64,000 nucleotides of DNA from Venturia oleaginea (GCA_013176395.1 JABMLP010000014.1:1-64000), one strand, 5' to 3'. Positions 32,358 through 42,271 are shown, counted from the stretch's first letter. Translations and numbers: made by a program. Notes: generated by a model from the letters alone, not told the origin.

Positions 32358-34759
32358 CCTTTTGCAACTGACCGGTTTTGACCGTACCTAGTAGTGGACC
32401 GGTGTTGACCGTTTTCGGCAGTCAGCTGGTGTCGACCGTCCAGTCCAGTATTTTGCTGGGGCTCCCGTATAACGTCCCATGTACTATTGGATGTATTCGG
32501 TGTATTGACTGGGCAGATAAGGGCTTGTATTGCGATTGTTTCGGTCGTCCTCTCGGAAAGAGGAGGAAGCCATTCGTCCTTGATCAACTGGGCCACTCGC
32601 CCTTGTAGTCTCTCGTCGTTCTTGTCATGTGGCATATCTTGATGTCTTCTTGATAGTGCGTCTGGTCTTTGCGCTAGTTTTCCGGCGCGAAATTCCAGCT
32701 GGAATTGGTACTCAGATAGAATTAGCGACCATCTTGCTTGTCTCTCTGACAAACGCTGCGCTGTCATAAAGTAGCGGAGATTCTTGTGATCGGTAAGGAC
32801 TTTGAAAGGTGCTGCAACACTGCGTAGTTCTCCTCTCCAGTGTTCAATGGACTTGATTACTGCCAGTAATTCTTTATCGTGGATCTCGTAGTTACATTCA
32901 GCCGCAGTGAGCTTGCGGGAGAAGTATGCTACTGGTCGTAGTTTTCCTTTCATATCCTTCTGCGACAACGTGCCTCCCAGCGCGTAGCCAGAGCAGTCGC
33001 ACTCGAGTACCGTATCCAGGTCTGGATTCCAGTGAGCCAGTATTGGGGCGGAGATGAATAGCTCCTTCAAGACTTGAAAGGCGTTCTCATGTTCTTTGTT
33101 CCAGACAAAAGCGACGGCCTTCCGTGTTAACTTGATTAAGGGGTCGGAGAGCTCTGAGAAGTTGTCGATGAAGTCTCGGTAGAAATTTGCAAAGCCTAGG
33201 AAGGAGCGTACGCCTGTGACATTGACTGGAGCCTCCCATTCTTTAATCGCGGCAACTTTCTCTGGGTCGACTTTGATCCCTTCTCCTGCAGTGATAATGA
33301 ACCCCAGATATTTGACCTCCTGAACAGCAAACTCGCACTTGCTTAAGTCTAGCCGAAGTCCAGCAGTCTTGAGCTTGGCAAGAATTTGGTTAACCTTAAC
33401 CATGTGATCCAGATAGTCGCCGTCGCTCCATATCAAGACATCGTCCATGTAGGCTGAACAGCAGATATCTAGGGATTCCCGTAGGACTCCGTTGATGTAT
33501 CGTTGAAAGCTCGCGGGTGCGCCAGCTAGTCCGAAGGGGGTAACTAGCCATTCGAATAGTCCAAATCGAGTGCGAAAAGCCGTTTTCCACTCATCGCCGT
33601 GCTTGATGCGGAGCCGATGAAATGCCGCTCTGACGTCAAGTTTGGTGTACCAACGCGCTGTTGCTAGATTTCGTAGGGTTTCTCGGATTAGTGGCAATGG
33701 GTAGCGGTCCGATCGAGTGATTCGATTCAGTGCCCGATAGTCTACACACATCCGAATGCCTCCACCTGGTTTCCTTACAAATAAGACTGGGGCTGCCGCT
33801 GGTGAGTTGCTGGCGCGTATCCAGCCCTTGTCCATATAGTCCGAAAGTGTTTTTCGTAGGACTAATAGCTCTTCCCTCGACATGCCGTATAATGGGCCCC
33901 AAGGAACTTCTGCCTCGCGACCTTGTTCATCTCGTATCAATTCGATAACGTGATCGCGACCCTCTTGATGGGGCGCGATCTCTCCGTCTTCGTCGTCGAG
34001 AAAGGCATCAGCATGCTCTGCTATTTCTTCTGGTATCTCTTGTCGGATTTCTTCCTCAGTCTTTCTCTGTTTTCTTTCTGCTAACTTGCTTAGGGCCTTG
34101 TTGATATCCGACATCGAGATAGCCAGCACTTGTGTACCATCCGGTCCATCTCTTCTCAACCGTCGCTGGGCCCTTCCAACAATAGCTGCAAATACAGATC
34201 CTGACACTAGACAAGCCGCCCGCACGTGAGCGAGCCGGTCTCGCGCTTTGGTGTTCTGTTCTAGCCACCCCTTTTCTCTTACCGTGATGCGCTGGGATCC
34301 TTGACCAATAAGCAGCTTTCTCTTAGCTGCTATATATCGCACCCAGTTTCTCTCTGCCCATGCCTTGCCTAGGATAATAGGGAAGCTCAATCCTTTCACT
34401 ATATACCCATAGACTCGCTCTGCTCGACCATCAATGTCGATCGTAGCGTAGGTCATGTGCGTAATACGGAGGTCTTCTCCGTTCTCGTGGCTCTCTTTAG
34501 CCAGTGCCAATTGTTTGGTGTCAATTGGAATGCGCGGTAGACGATGTGTTTGGACACTCTTCTCGCTGAAAGCAGCATAAGGGAGGCAGCCGTTATCAAA
34601 GAAGGATTCGGTGAAAGAAGTTCCGTTGATCAAGGTATCTATCAAGAAGGGTGTACTTTCCATCCTATCCTTTGCTGCTTTGATTTCTCTTATGCCTGGT
34701 AGCTTTGTAATGTCTTCGCCATGTACATCTACTTCAAACCCTCGTGCGCGACGATGCAC
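32303..34759 (-). CDS. Gypsy-1 protease, reverse transcriptase and RNase H (pol, first frame)
   Basis: Reads about 818 residues. The retropepsin-like region has FFDNGCLPYAAF, with DNG where DSG/DTG is usual. RT follows with VRKPGGGIRMCVDYRALN, the catalytic CSAYMDDVLIW and KCEFAVQEVKYLGFIIT. RNase H has LECDCSGYALGGTLSQ and NYEIHDKELLAVIKSIEHWR. The frame joins gag by a -1 type overlap and ends at 32303 after loss of the integrase frame. RT residues look intact; the protease motif and the split are the oddities. Confidence 0.85.
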   Translation of the reverse strand: MHRRARGFEVDVHGEDITKLPGIREIKAAKDRMESTPFLIDTLINGTSFTESFFDNGCLPYAAFSEKSVQTHRLPRIPIDTKQLALAKESHENGEDLRITHMTYATIDIDGRAERVYGYIVKGLSFPIILGKAWAERNWVRYIAAKRKLLIGQGSQRITVREKGWLEQNTKARDRLAHVRAACLVSGSVFAAIVGRAQRRLRRDGPDGTQVLAISMSDINKALSKLAERKQRKTEEEIRQEIPEEIAEHADAFLDDEDGEIAPHQEGRDHVIELIRDEQGREAEVPWGPLYGMSREELLVLRKTLSDYMDKGWIRASNSPAAAPVLFVRKPGGGIRMCVDYRALNRITRSDRYPLPLIRETLRNLATARWYTKLDVRAAFHRLRIKHGDEWKTAFRTRFGLFEWLVTPFGLAGAPASFQRYINGVLRESLDICCSAYMDDVLIWSDGDYLDHMVKVNQILAKLKTAGLRLDLSKCEFAVQEVKYLGFIITAGEGIKVDPEKVAAIKEWEAPVNVTGVRSFLGFANFYRDFIDNFSELSDPLIKLTRKAVAFVWNKEHENAFQVLKELFISAPILAHWNPDLDTVLECDCSGYALGGTLSQKDMKGKLRPVAYFSRKLTAAECNYEIHDKELLAVIKSIEHWRGELRSVAAPFKVLTDHKNLRYFMTAQRLSERQARWSLILSEYQFQLEFRAGKLAQRPDALSRRHQDMPHDKNDERLQGRVAQLIKDEWLPPLSERTTETIAIQALICPVNTPNTSNSTWDVIREPQQNTGLDGRHQLTAENGQHRSTTRYGQNRSVAKGCDLFEKPESYNFSGIAQ

Positions 34760-34767
34760 AAGGGTAG

Positions 34768-35871
34768 CTAGTTTTCCGACTCTGATGAGGCTTCCTGTAG
34801 GGAGTCATTGGTATGCTGTGTGATTACCGCAGTGACCTGAGTCTTTGGACGTGTTGCTGGTCGGAATTCGCATACGTTCGGGTGGTGCTTGGGCTTCTTA
34901 CAGCGCCCGCATTTGCCCGCTTGTATAAGTGCCAAGAACTCTGTTTGGGATCGCCATTTCGCTCTAGGTCGTCGGTCCTTCTTCGCATCCTTTCCGAGTG
35001 TATCGACCCGAGCTATCAGTGCTGCGATCTGCGCTGAAAGGGCGTTGATGCCAGTCATTTCGACATCGCCTTCTGCGTCACGACTGACTGTTTGGGGTGA
35101 TTGTGGCCTCCCTCGAGTCGTTGGCGTCTCCTTATCCGTACTTGGATAGCGGCGTTGGTGGGATAGAGCCTCTGTCTTCGTCGCGAAGTACTGTACATCT
35201 TTTACGTAAGTGTCGTAGTCGTCCCTGGACAATCGCACTGATTTCAAGGTCTGTTGGAGGGAGTAGTTGAGCGCGTTGTTCATGATAGTGATCTTTGAGG
35301 CTCTTTGCGGCGCTAGGGATCCAGCTTGCGATGTCAGTTGTTCGAACTGCTGGCGGAAGTCTTCGAACGGTTGTCTGCTGCCTTGGCTAGTCTTGTTCAG
35401 CTCGTCGAGAGCTTTAGCTTCCGCTTCATGATCTAAGAACTTGTCGTCCATATGCTTGATAAAGGACTCGGGTTCATAGGTGTCATGTTGCTCTCCATTG
35501 CTTAGCCATTGGATGACGCGTTGTTGTTTCTCTGTCGGAAGCCCGTTGAAGATGTTCGCGCATATTCCTTGATTGCTTCCAAGCTTCCCATTTTCAACAG
35601 TGATTTTTGTCTTGATCTGCCATCTGAACAGCGTGTAGTTGTCTCTTTTCCCGTCCCATTTAGGCCATGCAATAGCTTTTGCACCGATGTTCCCATCAAC
35701 ACTGACTGCGGTCAGAGCTGCCACCAATTGTTGTACGGTGTCAGGCGAATTTGCTCGAGCCATTGAGAGTTTGTCGATTCCTTGCGTAATGCTCGCGATT
35801 GGGTCGTCGTCGGTAGTAGGGGTGTAGGTTGTAGGAGTCGATAGGGTACTGTTGCTACGCATCAAGTACAT
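34768..35871 (-). CDS. Gypsy-1 gag
   Basis: 367 residues from ATG 35871. It has a capsid-like helical core (LFRWQIKTKITVENGKLGSN; PFEDFRQQFEQLTSQAGSL) and a C-terminal knuckle-like CGRCKKPKHHPNVCEF. It ends nine bases before the called pol start. The pol frame is open through the overlap, consistent with -1 frameshift expression. Confidence 0.85.
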   Translation of the reverse strand: MYLMRSNSTLSTPTTYTPTTDDDPIASITQGIDKLSMARANSPDTVQQLVAALTAVSVDGNIGAKAIAWPKWDGKRDNYTLFRWQIKTKITVENGKLGSNQGICANIFNGLPTEKQQRVIQWLSNGEQHDTYEPESFIKHMDDKFLDHEAEAKALDELNKTSQGSRQPFEDFRQQFEQLTSQAGSLAPQRASKITIMNNALNYSLQQTLKSVRLSRDDYDTYVKDVQYFATKTEALSHQRRYPSTDKETPTTRGRPQSPQTVSRDAEGDVEMTGINALSAQIAALIARVDTLGKDAKKDRRPRAKWRSQTEFLALIQAGKCGRCKKPKHHPNVCEFRPATRPKTQVTAVITQHTNDSLQEASSESEN

Positions 35872-35897
35872 CTAGGTTTGTAAAGAACTGAATCTAT

Positions 35898-36025
35898 ATT
35901 ACGGGACGGTAGCTGGAAAGACGCAGCATACTCGTAGCCAAAGATTGTTTAGATTCAGTTAAGGAGTGAAGGTATCTACAAACAGAGAACCTCAATGAGG
36001 TTCTTTCTCTATACTAGGCTCAATC
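35898..36025 (-). repeat. Gypsy-1 5' LTR, truncated
   Basis: Matches 30495-30625 and is broken at CAATC|TGTCACG, where the Gypsy-2 LTR begins. Confidence 0.75.
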
Positions 36026-36229
36026 TGTCACGTTTGACCTTGGACTTGACTTGGAAGCATGACTTGAATTCTATGGGATGTGCGAAGTTGTAAGGATGAG
36101 GAGCTAACTAAGAGGTAGAGACGAGTCTAAGTACTTGCGACCAGTCTCGCGCTAGACCTGATCGAGCAGAACCACCACATTTTACTACGTTTAACTGTAT
36201 TCGAATACCAATATAGTTCGATCATGACA
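36026..36229 (-). repeat. Gypsy-2 3' LTR
   Basis: 204 bp. Three differences from the other LTR were counted by eye (T/A and two T/C near 36184-36212). Confidence 0.9.
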
Positions 36230-36313
36230 GTACCCCCCAACAAGGCCGAGGCGCAATGGTTCAAACTGAACTATTTCGCGAGGTGGCTGACAAACTTGAA
36301 GCATGATCGAATC

Positions 36314-39300
36314 CTAACCAGGCCTGTACCCGGTTGGTTTTGGTTTTCTTGGATATCTCTGGTGAAATTCATCAACCGCGCTCTTTGCGTTGTGCAAGAA
36401 TTGAAGGGGTTCCCATGTCGGTAAGTAATAGCCTTCCCATTTAACCTTGTAGTCAAATCTCTTCGTAGCTTTGTTGAATCGTGAATCAACGACTTCATCC
36501 AGGGTGTAGATTCCATCGTTTTCTTCAACATCGACGGGAGGAGGTTGCGAGTCATTCTGGTTTGGAAACATCCTGTCGGAAGGGGGGTAGGCAGGGAGCA
36601 GTAGATTTGTATGAAAGACGGGATGGCAATGCATAGAAGTAGGGAGCTCGAGTTTGTAAGCGTTGTGGTCTAGGGCTTGTAGAATCTTGAATTTGCCGGC
36701 GAACTTGCAGTCGAACTTTTTGGATGGGCGCGTGGTCTTGATATTCTTGAGGTTTAGCCAAACCCAGTCACCAACTTTGTAGTTTGGAGAACCAAGCCGA
36801 TGTTTGTTCTTGAAATATTCGTAGGTAGCGCTGGCGTGGCGGATCTCGTTGTAGCAAATCTTCTCAAGGTTTGCCATGAAGTCAGCCATGGAATTAGCTT
36901 TTCGTGTCTCGGTAATTTCGTGGCGAGAGGCGTTACGGTCTGGTTGAATTGGCGCTTCCAATCCGGAGCGTGGATCGTAGCCGTAGGCGGCAAAAAATGG
37001 TGTGAGTTTTGTTGCATTGGAGGGTGTGTTGTTGATCACGAATTCGCAGAGTGGTAACCATTCGTCCCAATCATCTTGTTGATAATTGCAGTAAGCACGG
37101 ATGTAGATTTCGACTTGGGCATTCGCTCGCTCGGTCCCGCCATCTGTCTCGGGTTGGAAACTGGTAGAGAGGCGGATTCGGATTCCGAGGCGTTTGCAGA
37201 GTAGTTTCCAGAGGATAGCAACGAATTGGGATCCTCGGTCGGAGATAATGCTTCGAGGTAAGCCGTGGAGGCGGTAGACGTGTTGGAGAAAGAGTAAGGC
37301 GCATTCGCGGGCTTCTGGGAGTTTTTGGCAGGGGATAAGGTGCTTGATTTTGGTGAGGCGATCGACAATTACTAAGAGGCAGGTATTACCTCCTTTGCGT
37401 GTAGCAGGTAAATCGGTAATGAAGTCCATCTGGATGTCTTCCCATCTTCGTTGAGGGGCTTCGAGAGTGTTGAGGAGTCCTTGGTACATTAGGTTGCTCG
37501 GTTTTGCGCGTCGACAGGCGTCGCATCGTGAGACCCATTTGTCCGAGGTGGCGTGCATGCCATGCCAGTAGCAGAACTTGCGGAGTTTGAGGAAGTTGTT
37601 AGCTTTACCCGGGTGACCTGCGACATTACAGTCGTGGTTCGCTTTCAGAATGTATGCTTGTAGTGTATCGTCTTGGGGAATAAATAGACACTTTTTATAC
37701 CAAAGGCGGCCGTCGCGTTCTTCGCAGTCCTGCATCCGCAACGTTCGGTGGTGGGTTTTGCCGTCGCGTAGTATTTTCAAGACTTCGCGTGGTTCTTTGT
37801 CTTTAGTCAACGCTCTAGCGTAGAGTTCTTCAAACTTGTCTTCGTCCCAAATAAGCTCTTCGTCGTCTGGGTCTTGCGAAGGGATGAATATGTCCGGAGG
37901 GGAGAACGGGGTGGTTGGGGTTTGTTCTTCAGCTACTGCGTCGTTGCTAGGTTTGTTCCATATATCGTTGAGGGGCTCAAGAGATTCGTCCCCGTCATTT
38001 TCGGAAGAGTCGCGGTAGTCTGGGTTTTTCTCGAAGTCTTGTGGAGAGGAGTGGTCACGAAGCGTAACTGGGCATAATGAAAGATTGTGGACTTGGAGCG
38101 CTAGTTCTTTTCGAATCTTAGGGTCAAGTGTGTGGGGTTTAAGCATAACCTGTGACTGGTGCTGGATACGCGGGTCGGATACGTTTGAGGGGAGATCTTG
38201 GGAGCGGCGGGTCAAGGCGTCGGGTTTCGTAGTATCTTTTCCTGGTCTCCATTTGATTTCGAAGTGGAATTGGGAGAGGAATTCGGCCCAACGGGCTTGT
38301 CGGCGAGTGAGTTTTTTGGTTGACATGTAGTATTCGAGGTTTCGGTGGTCTGTAATAACTTCGATCGGGTCTTCAGTTCCTTCGAGCTCTCCTCGCCACT
38401 CTTCAAATGCGCGAATGATTGCTAGGAGTTCTTTGTCGTAGATTTCGTAATTACACTCCTGGGGTGTGAACTTGTGAGAGAAGAAGGCGACGGGGTGTAG
38501 CAAACCGTCATTGCCGATTTGTGAGAGTACTCCAGCGCCTACCCAGTCGGAGGCGTCTGTTTCGACAATACACTTCTTTGTAGGGTCGAAATGTGCGAGG
38601 ATTGGTGCGGAGATGAAGGCTTCTTGGAGTTTATCAAAAGCGGCGCGCTGTTTTGGGCCGAAGTAGAACGGCTTGTCTTTTTTCAGTAAGTCGGTAAGAG
38701 GTTTCGCGGTGGAGGAGTAATTGAAAATAAAACGGCGGTATAAATTGGCAAAACCGAGGAAGGATTGGACGTCATGGCGAGTGGTACAGTATTGCCAATC
38801 AATGATTGTTTTGACTTTGTCCGGGTCCATCCGGATTCCGTGGTCTGTGATAATTAAACCGAGAAATTTGACTTCTGTCTGGTAGAATTCGCATTTGTCG
38901 ATGTCGATGTTGAGTCCTGCTGCGTGCATTCGTTCGATAACCTGCCGCACTTGAATTTTATGCTCTTCGAGAGTTTCGCTGTAGATTAGGATGTTGTCGA
39001 GGTACGCGGTGCAGAAAACGTCGAGGAAGTCTTTAAGTTGTTCGTTAATATACGACTGCCAGGTCACCGGGGCATTGCAGAGGCCGAAGTTCATAACTAG
39101 AGATTCGAACAGACCGAAGCGGGTTCTGAATGCAGTGAGAGGAACGCTGTCGGGGTGGACTCGGAGTGCGTTGAATGCTGAGATAATATCGATCTTCGTG
39201 AAGTACTTGGCTTTGCTGAGTTTGTCTAGGGTTTCGCGGAGTAAGGGAATAGGGTATCGGTTTTTTCGAGTAATGGCGTTGAGTTTTCGGTAGTCTACGC

Positions 39301-40294
39301 AGAATCGTAGACCACCACCTGGTTTTTTGACAAAGATACATGGGGAACTGACGTCGGACTGGCTTTTTCTGATAAAGCCTTTTCCCAAATTCTCCTCCAG
39401 CCATTTCCGGAGGCATCTGAGTTCGTTCTGGGACATACGGTAGAGAGGAGCGTTGGGTAACTGGTCTTTCTTGTCTTCTTGAATTTCGATTTTGTGGTCG
39501 ACGAGGCGTGAAGGGGGCAGTGAATCAGCAGCTTTTCTGTTAAAAGCGTGCGCGAGGTCGTGAAGGTCTTTGGGTAACTGGGGGCGAGGGTCTTTGTAAT
39601 CTGGTTTCTTCGCCAGAAATTTATCGATATCTTGAATACTGATTGCGTAGATTTGAGCATTGGGCTGCTTAGAATTCCATTGAAAAGCGTGAGAGTTGAC
39701 AATCTTCCAATCGCGAGGAGAGTCCGGGGTTTCTTGAGGGGGTGCGCGGGCACCAAACGGGAGCGGGATATACTCAACAGAGCCCTTGTGGCCCTGAAGA
39801 CATTTCTTAGAACAGTGGGTACCGAAGTGAATACTACGATTCTCAAAATCGACTTTCACACCGTGGAGGTTCATCCAGGGAGTGCCAAAGATGACTGCTG
39901 CGGAGCCGAGACGGGTAACAAAGAATTTCGTGGTTTCGAGGTGGTGTTCTCCGGTTCTGACGGAGACGTGGATTTCGTGAGTAACGTAAGAGGGTGCAGA
40001 GGATGCCTGTTCGCCGTCAAAGGCTTTGAGGCGGCGGGGGTTTTCGAGGGGAATAAAGGGAAAGCCGTGGGATTGCGCAAAATCGAGGTCTATGAAACTT
40101 TCTGTGGCAAAGGAATCAGTAACGGCGAGGGTTTTGATCGATTCATTAAGTGTAATTGGGACTATGATTGGTCTAGAGTCTACTGGTCCATCAATCTCTC
40201 CTGTTGATTTCTCTGAGTAACCTAGAACTGCCGAACTGATGTGGAGAACATGTCGTTTCGATTTGTTGTCGTGTCTCGATGAACGTCTTTTCAA
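36314..40294 (-). CDS. Gypsy-2 pol polyprotein
   Basis: One open frame of 1,326 residues. The protease-like region is TDSFATESFIDLDFA (DSF in place of DSG). RT has VKKPGGGLRFCVDYRKLN and CTAYLDNILIYSETLEEH, where the catalytic YxDD is YLDN. RNase H has VETDASDWVGAGVLSQ and NYEIYDKELLAIIRAFEEWR. The integrase zinc finger is HDCNVAGHPG...CDACRRAKP, with core residues in QMDFITDLP, ISDRGSQF and PETDGGTERAN. A chromodomain (YTLDEVVDSRFNK, YKVKWEGYYLPTWEP) lies near the C-terminus. The frame opens at TTG 40294, overlapping the gag stop in the -1 frame. Confidence 0.9.
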   Translation of the reverse strand: MKRRSSRHDNKSKRHVLHISSAVLGYSEKSTGEIDGPVDSRPIIVPITLNESIKTLAVTDSFATESFIDLDFAQSHGFPFIPLENPRRLKAFDGEQASSAPSYVTHEIHVSVRTGEHHLETTKFFVTRLGSAAVIFGTPWMNLHGVKVDFENRSIHFGTHCSKKCLQGHKGSVEYIPLPFGARAPPQETPDSPRDWKIVNSHAFQWNSKQPNAQIYAISIQDIDKFLAKKPDYKDPRPQLPKDLHDLAHAFNRKAADSLPPSRLVDHKIEIQEDKKDQLPNAPLYRMSQNELRCLRKWLEENLGKGFIRKSQSDVSSPCIFVKKPGGGLRFCVDYRKLNAITRKNRYPIPLLRETLDKLSKAKYFTKIDIISAFNALRVHPDSVPLTAFRTRFGLFESLVMNFGLCNAPVTWQSYINEQLKDFLDVFCTAYLDNILIYSETLEEHKIQVRQVIERMHAAGLNIDIDKCEFYQTEVKFLGLIITDHGIRMDPDKVKTIIDWQYCTTRHDVQSFLGFANLYRRFIFNYSSTAKPLTDLLKKDKPFYFGPKQRAAFDKLQEAFISAPILAHFDPTKKCIVETDASDWVGAGVLSQIGNDGLLHPVAFFSHKFTPQECNYEIYDKELLAIIRAFEEWRGELEGTEDPIEVITDHRNLEYYMSTKKLTRRQARWAEFLSQFHFEIKWRPGKDTTKPDALTRRSQDLPSNVSDPRIQHQSQVMLKPHTLDPKIRKELALQVHNLSLCPVTLRDHSSPQDFEKNPDYRDSSENDGDESLEPLNDIWNKPSNDAVAEEQTPTTPFSPPDIFIPSQDPDDEELIWDEDKFEELYARALTKDKEPREVLKILRDGKTHHRTLRMQDCEERDGRLWYKKCLFIPQDDTLQAYILKANHDCNVAGHPGKANNFLKLRKFCYWHGMHATSDKWVSRCDACRRAKPSNLMYQGLLNTLEAPQRRWEDIQMDFITDLPATRKGGNTCLLVIVDRLTKIKHLIPCQKLPEARECALLFLQHVYRLHGLPRSIISDRGSQFVAILWKLLCKRLGIRIRLSTSFQPETDGGTERANAQVEIYIRAYCNYQQDDWDEWLPLCEFVINNTPSNATKLTPFFAAYGYDPRSGLEAPIQPDRNASRHEITETRKANSMADFMANLEKICYNEIRHASATYEYFKNKHRLGSPNYKVGDWVWLNLKNIKTTRPSKKFDCKFAGKFKILQALDHNAYKLELPTSMHCHPVFHTNLLLPAYPPSDRMFPNQNDSQPPPVDVEENDGIYTLDEVVDSRFNKATKRFDYKVKWEGYYLPTWEPLQFLHNAKSAVDEFHQRYPRKPKPTGYRPG

Positions 40295-41865
40295 CGAGAC
40301 TGTGAGTTTTCCGAACTCGGGGTGTATGGGGCTGATCCGAAGCCGTAGCTTGTGGTGCTAGAAGAGGCGGTAGAACCTGAGCGTTCTTCAGGGCCTTGAG
40401 TGATCCGGGAAGTCTGGACGTTCTGTGGATACGCTCCCGATGCTCCTGGCATACTCATATTGCTAAAGCTCATAGGGGGAATGAAGTTTCGAGCTCCGGA
40501 GTTGCCAAACTGCATGGGGTCACTGGCGAACTGGTTGGGAGTAGTGAACTGATTGGAGGGGCGTCCACGCTGGGCTTTCTTAGGGCATACGGCGGCGATG
40601 TGCTTCTGACCATTAGGCATAATTACTACGGGCTCTCCGCAGTATCCGCAACGGTTGTTGGTCTTTCGCCATTGGATATTGGCGGCTTTCTCTTCCAGGG
40701 TCCAGGATGCAATTGGTTTCATCTGGAGAGACGGAAGGCAGGTACCTATGTCGGCGCCGGCACTACCGTTGAGGTTCATAACTGAAATGTCCATGGCATC
40801 TCCGAAAGCGTGAGAAGTGGCGGGGGAGACTAGGAATGCGCGTTGGGATGCAGAGGGAGCGGTAGCTGATGTAGATGATCCTGAGAATACGGGAGCTTTT
40901 CGAGCTCGAGAGATTTTCTCGAATTGTTTCATGTTGGCTTCGCAGTTGTGGCACAGATCGATTAACTCCTCCAGTTTCTTTGTCGTAGGGACGTGAATCA
41001 TTGCTCCGCTGAGTTCTGCGCTCAGGCCGTTGCGAAAGTTGACAATCATAAGTTGTTCCAAGGGGTTTGCGGGTTCTGAGACGTGAGGGAGGGTGATTCC
41101 GGCTTCTTGGACTAGGCGTCGGAAGTCTGCGGCGTAAGTAGCAAATGTTCGGTTTGCCATCTTGTGGTTCTGCAGCTTATTCATAGCATCTTGAGTATCG
41201 AAACGAGCAGCGTAGCTGTCGTTGAGTTTTGAGATAAATTCGTCGAGGGATTCAAAAGGCCATGAATTCGTAGTTTCGTTGTAGTATGGGCGAATTGTGG
41301 ATTTGCACTTGTCGTCAAGTCGATTGAAGGCGTAAGTAACTTGTGAGTTTACTGAAGGGAATGCTTTGGAGTCTGCGCTGAGTTTTATCCGGAGGTCTAA
41401 GAGCCAGCTCTTGTATTTGTTTTTATCTCCTTCAAAGATAGAGATGTCGCCTTGGGTTGGTCGAGGAGCGGAGATTTCGCGAGGAGTAACGCCCTGGAGT
41501 TCTGCTCGAAGGGCGCGAGCTTCGTTCTCAGAGGCTTCGAGCTTGAGTTCTTGAATTGAACGGGACATGGTATCCTGGTCTCGCTGGGCTGTGTTGAACA
41601 TATGGGAGATGGTAGCTAAAAGCTGGAGGAGTGGGAGCGCCGAAGCGCGGTCGAGAGTAACGTGTGAGACTGGGACGTATTCATTTTCGTTGACTGAGGC
41701 TTCGTCCGCCGGGGTTGCAAAGGTAGCTTGGATCTTCTGAGTAAGGGTTGCTGCGAGTCTAGGGGTTATAGAGAAGTCGTAGAAGGCTAGGGGGTTTTCG
41801 AGAGTACTGTTTTCGAGGGTGGTAGTATCGTCCGCAAGGGAGGGAAGGTCGAGAATTCGGGGCAT
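40291..41865 (-). CDS. Gypsy-2 gag
   Basis: 524 residues from ATG 41865. The middle is a gag/capsid domain (YKSWLLDLRIKLSADSKAF; LDEFISKLNDSYAARFDTQD; FATYAADFRRLVQEAGITLP). A knuckle-like CGYCGEPVVI...HIAAVCPKK follows. The C-terminus is Ser/Asn/Thr-rich. Its stop overlaps the start of pol by four bases. Confidence 0.88.
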   Translation of the reverse strand: MPRILDLPSLADDTTTLENSTLENPLAFYDFSITPRLAATLTQKIQATFATPADEASVNENEYVPVSHVTLDRASALPLLQLLATISHMFNTAQRDQDTMSRSIQELKLEASENEARALRAELQGVTPREISAPRPTQGDISIFEGDKNKYKSWLLDLRIKLSADSKAFPSVNSQVTYAFNRLDDKCKSTIRPYYNETTNSWPFESLDEFISKLNDSYAARFDTQDAMNKLQNHKMANRTFATYAADFRRLVQEAGITLPHVSEPANPLEQLMIVNFRNGLSAELSGAMIHVPTTKKLEELIDLCHNCEANMKQFEKISRARKAPVFSGSSTSATAPSASQRAFLVSPATSHAFGDAMDISVMNLNGSAGADIGTCLPSLQMKPIASWTLEEKAANIQWRKTNNRCGYCGEPVVIMPNGQKHIAAVCPKKAQRGRPSNQFTTPNQFASDPMQFGNSGARNFIPPMSFSNMSMPGASGAYPQNVQTSRITQGPEERSGSTASSSTTSYGFGSAPYTPSSENSQSR

Positions 41866-41937
41866 AGTTGGTGAGGTTTGTCGACTGCGTAGACAATAGC
41901 AGCCCGACTTTTATCGTAAAAAGGGATCCTTACAAAC

Positions 41938-42141
41938 TGTCACGTTTGACCTTGGACTTGACTTGGAAGCATGACTTGAATTCTATGGGATGTGCGAAGT
42001 TGTAAGGATGAGGAGCTAACTAAGAGGTAGAGACGAGTCTAAGTACTTGCGACCAGTCTCGCGCTAGACCTGATCGAGCAGAACCACCACATTTAACTAC
42101 GTTTAACTGCATTCGAATACCAACATAGTTCGATCATGACA
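41938..42141 (-). repeat. Gypsy-2 5' LTR
   Basis: 204 bp, paired with 36026-36229. Confidence 0.9.
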
Positions 42142-42271
42142 GCCACAGCAAGACCTATAAGTAGGCCTTTCCCCCAGCCCCCATTTACATAGCTACCTGT
42201 AGTTCACTATCACATTTAGTCCATACCTGATAGCTGCTTACGCTTTTCATTAGTTACTACTAGCCGTGACA
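42142..42271 (-). repeat. truncated LTR of another family
   Basis: Ends AGCCGTGACA at 42271 (minus-strand start TGTCACGGCTAGTAGT). It matches, in opposite orientation, the sequence starting at 55565. It is cut at 42142, where the Gypsy-2 LTR abuts. Confidence 0.75.

Larger units (their letters stand above)
30495..36025 (-). mobile_element. Gypsy-1: chromodomain LTR retrotransposon (chromovirus)
   Basis: Minus-strand element with gag, protease-RT-RNase H, integrase and a C-terminal chromodomain. Matching LTR sequence lies at 30495-30669 (3' LTR) and 35898-36025 (5' LTR). The two differ by a single C/T in about 128 compared bases. The 5' LTR is cut off exactly where Gypsy-2 begins, so it lacks the first part of its LTR (TGTTATGGGCATGG..., present at 30669-30626). 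The 3' LTR end near 30494 also does not match the end of the 5' LTR, so that border is approximate. Confidence 0.88.
36026..42141 (-). mobile_element. Gypsy-2: chromodomain LTR retrotransposon
   Basis: Full structure with 204-bp LTRs at both ends (TGTCACGTTTGACC ... GATCATGACA), gag and a single long pol. The flanking 5-mers differ (CAATC on the left, GCCAC on the right), so there is no target duplication. The left flank is the Gypsy-1 LTR and the right flank is a piece of a third LTR. The element therefore sits at a recombinant junction. Confidence 0.9.

Noticed and set aside
39632..40207. 191-codon plus-strand open frame
   Set aside because: Antisense shadow of the Gypsy-2 pol N-terminal region.
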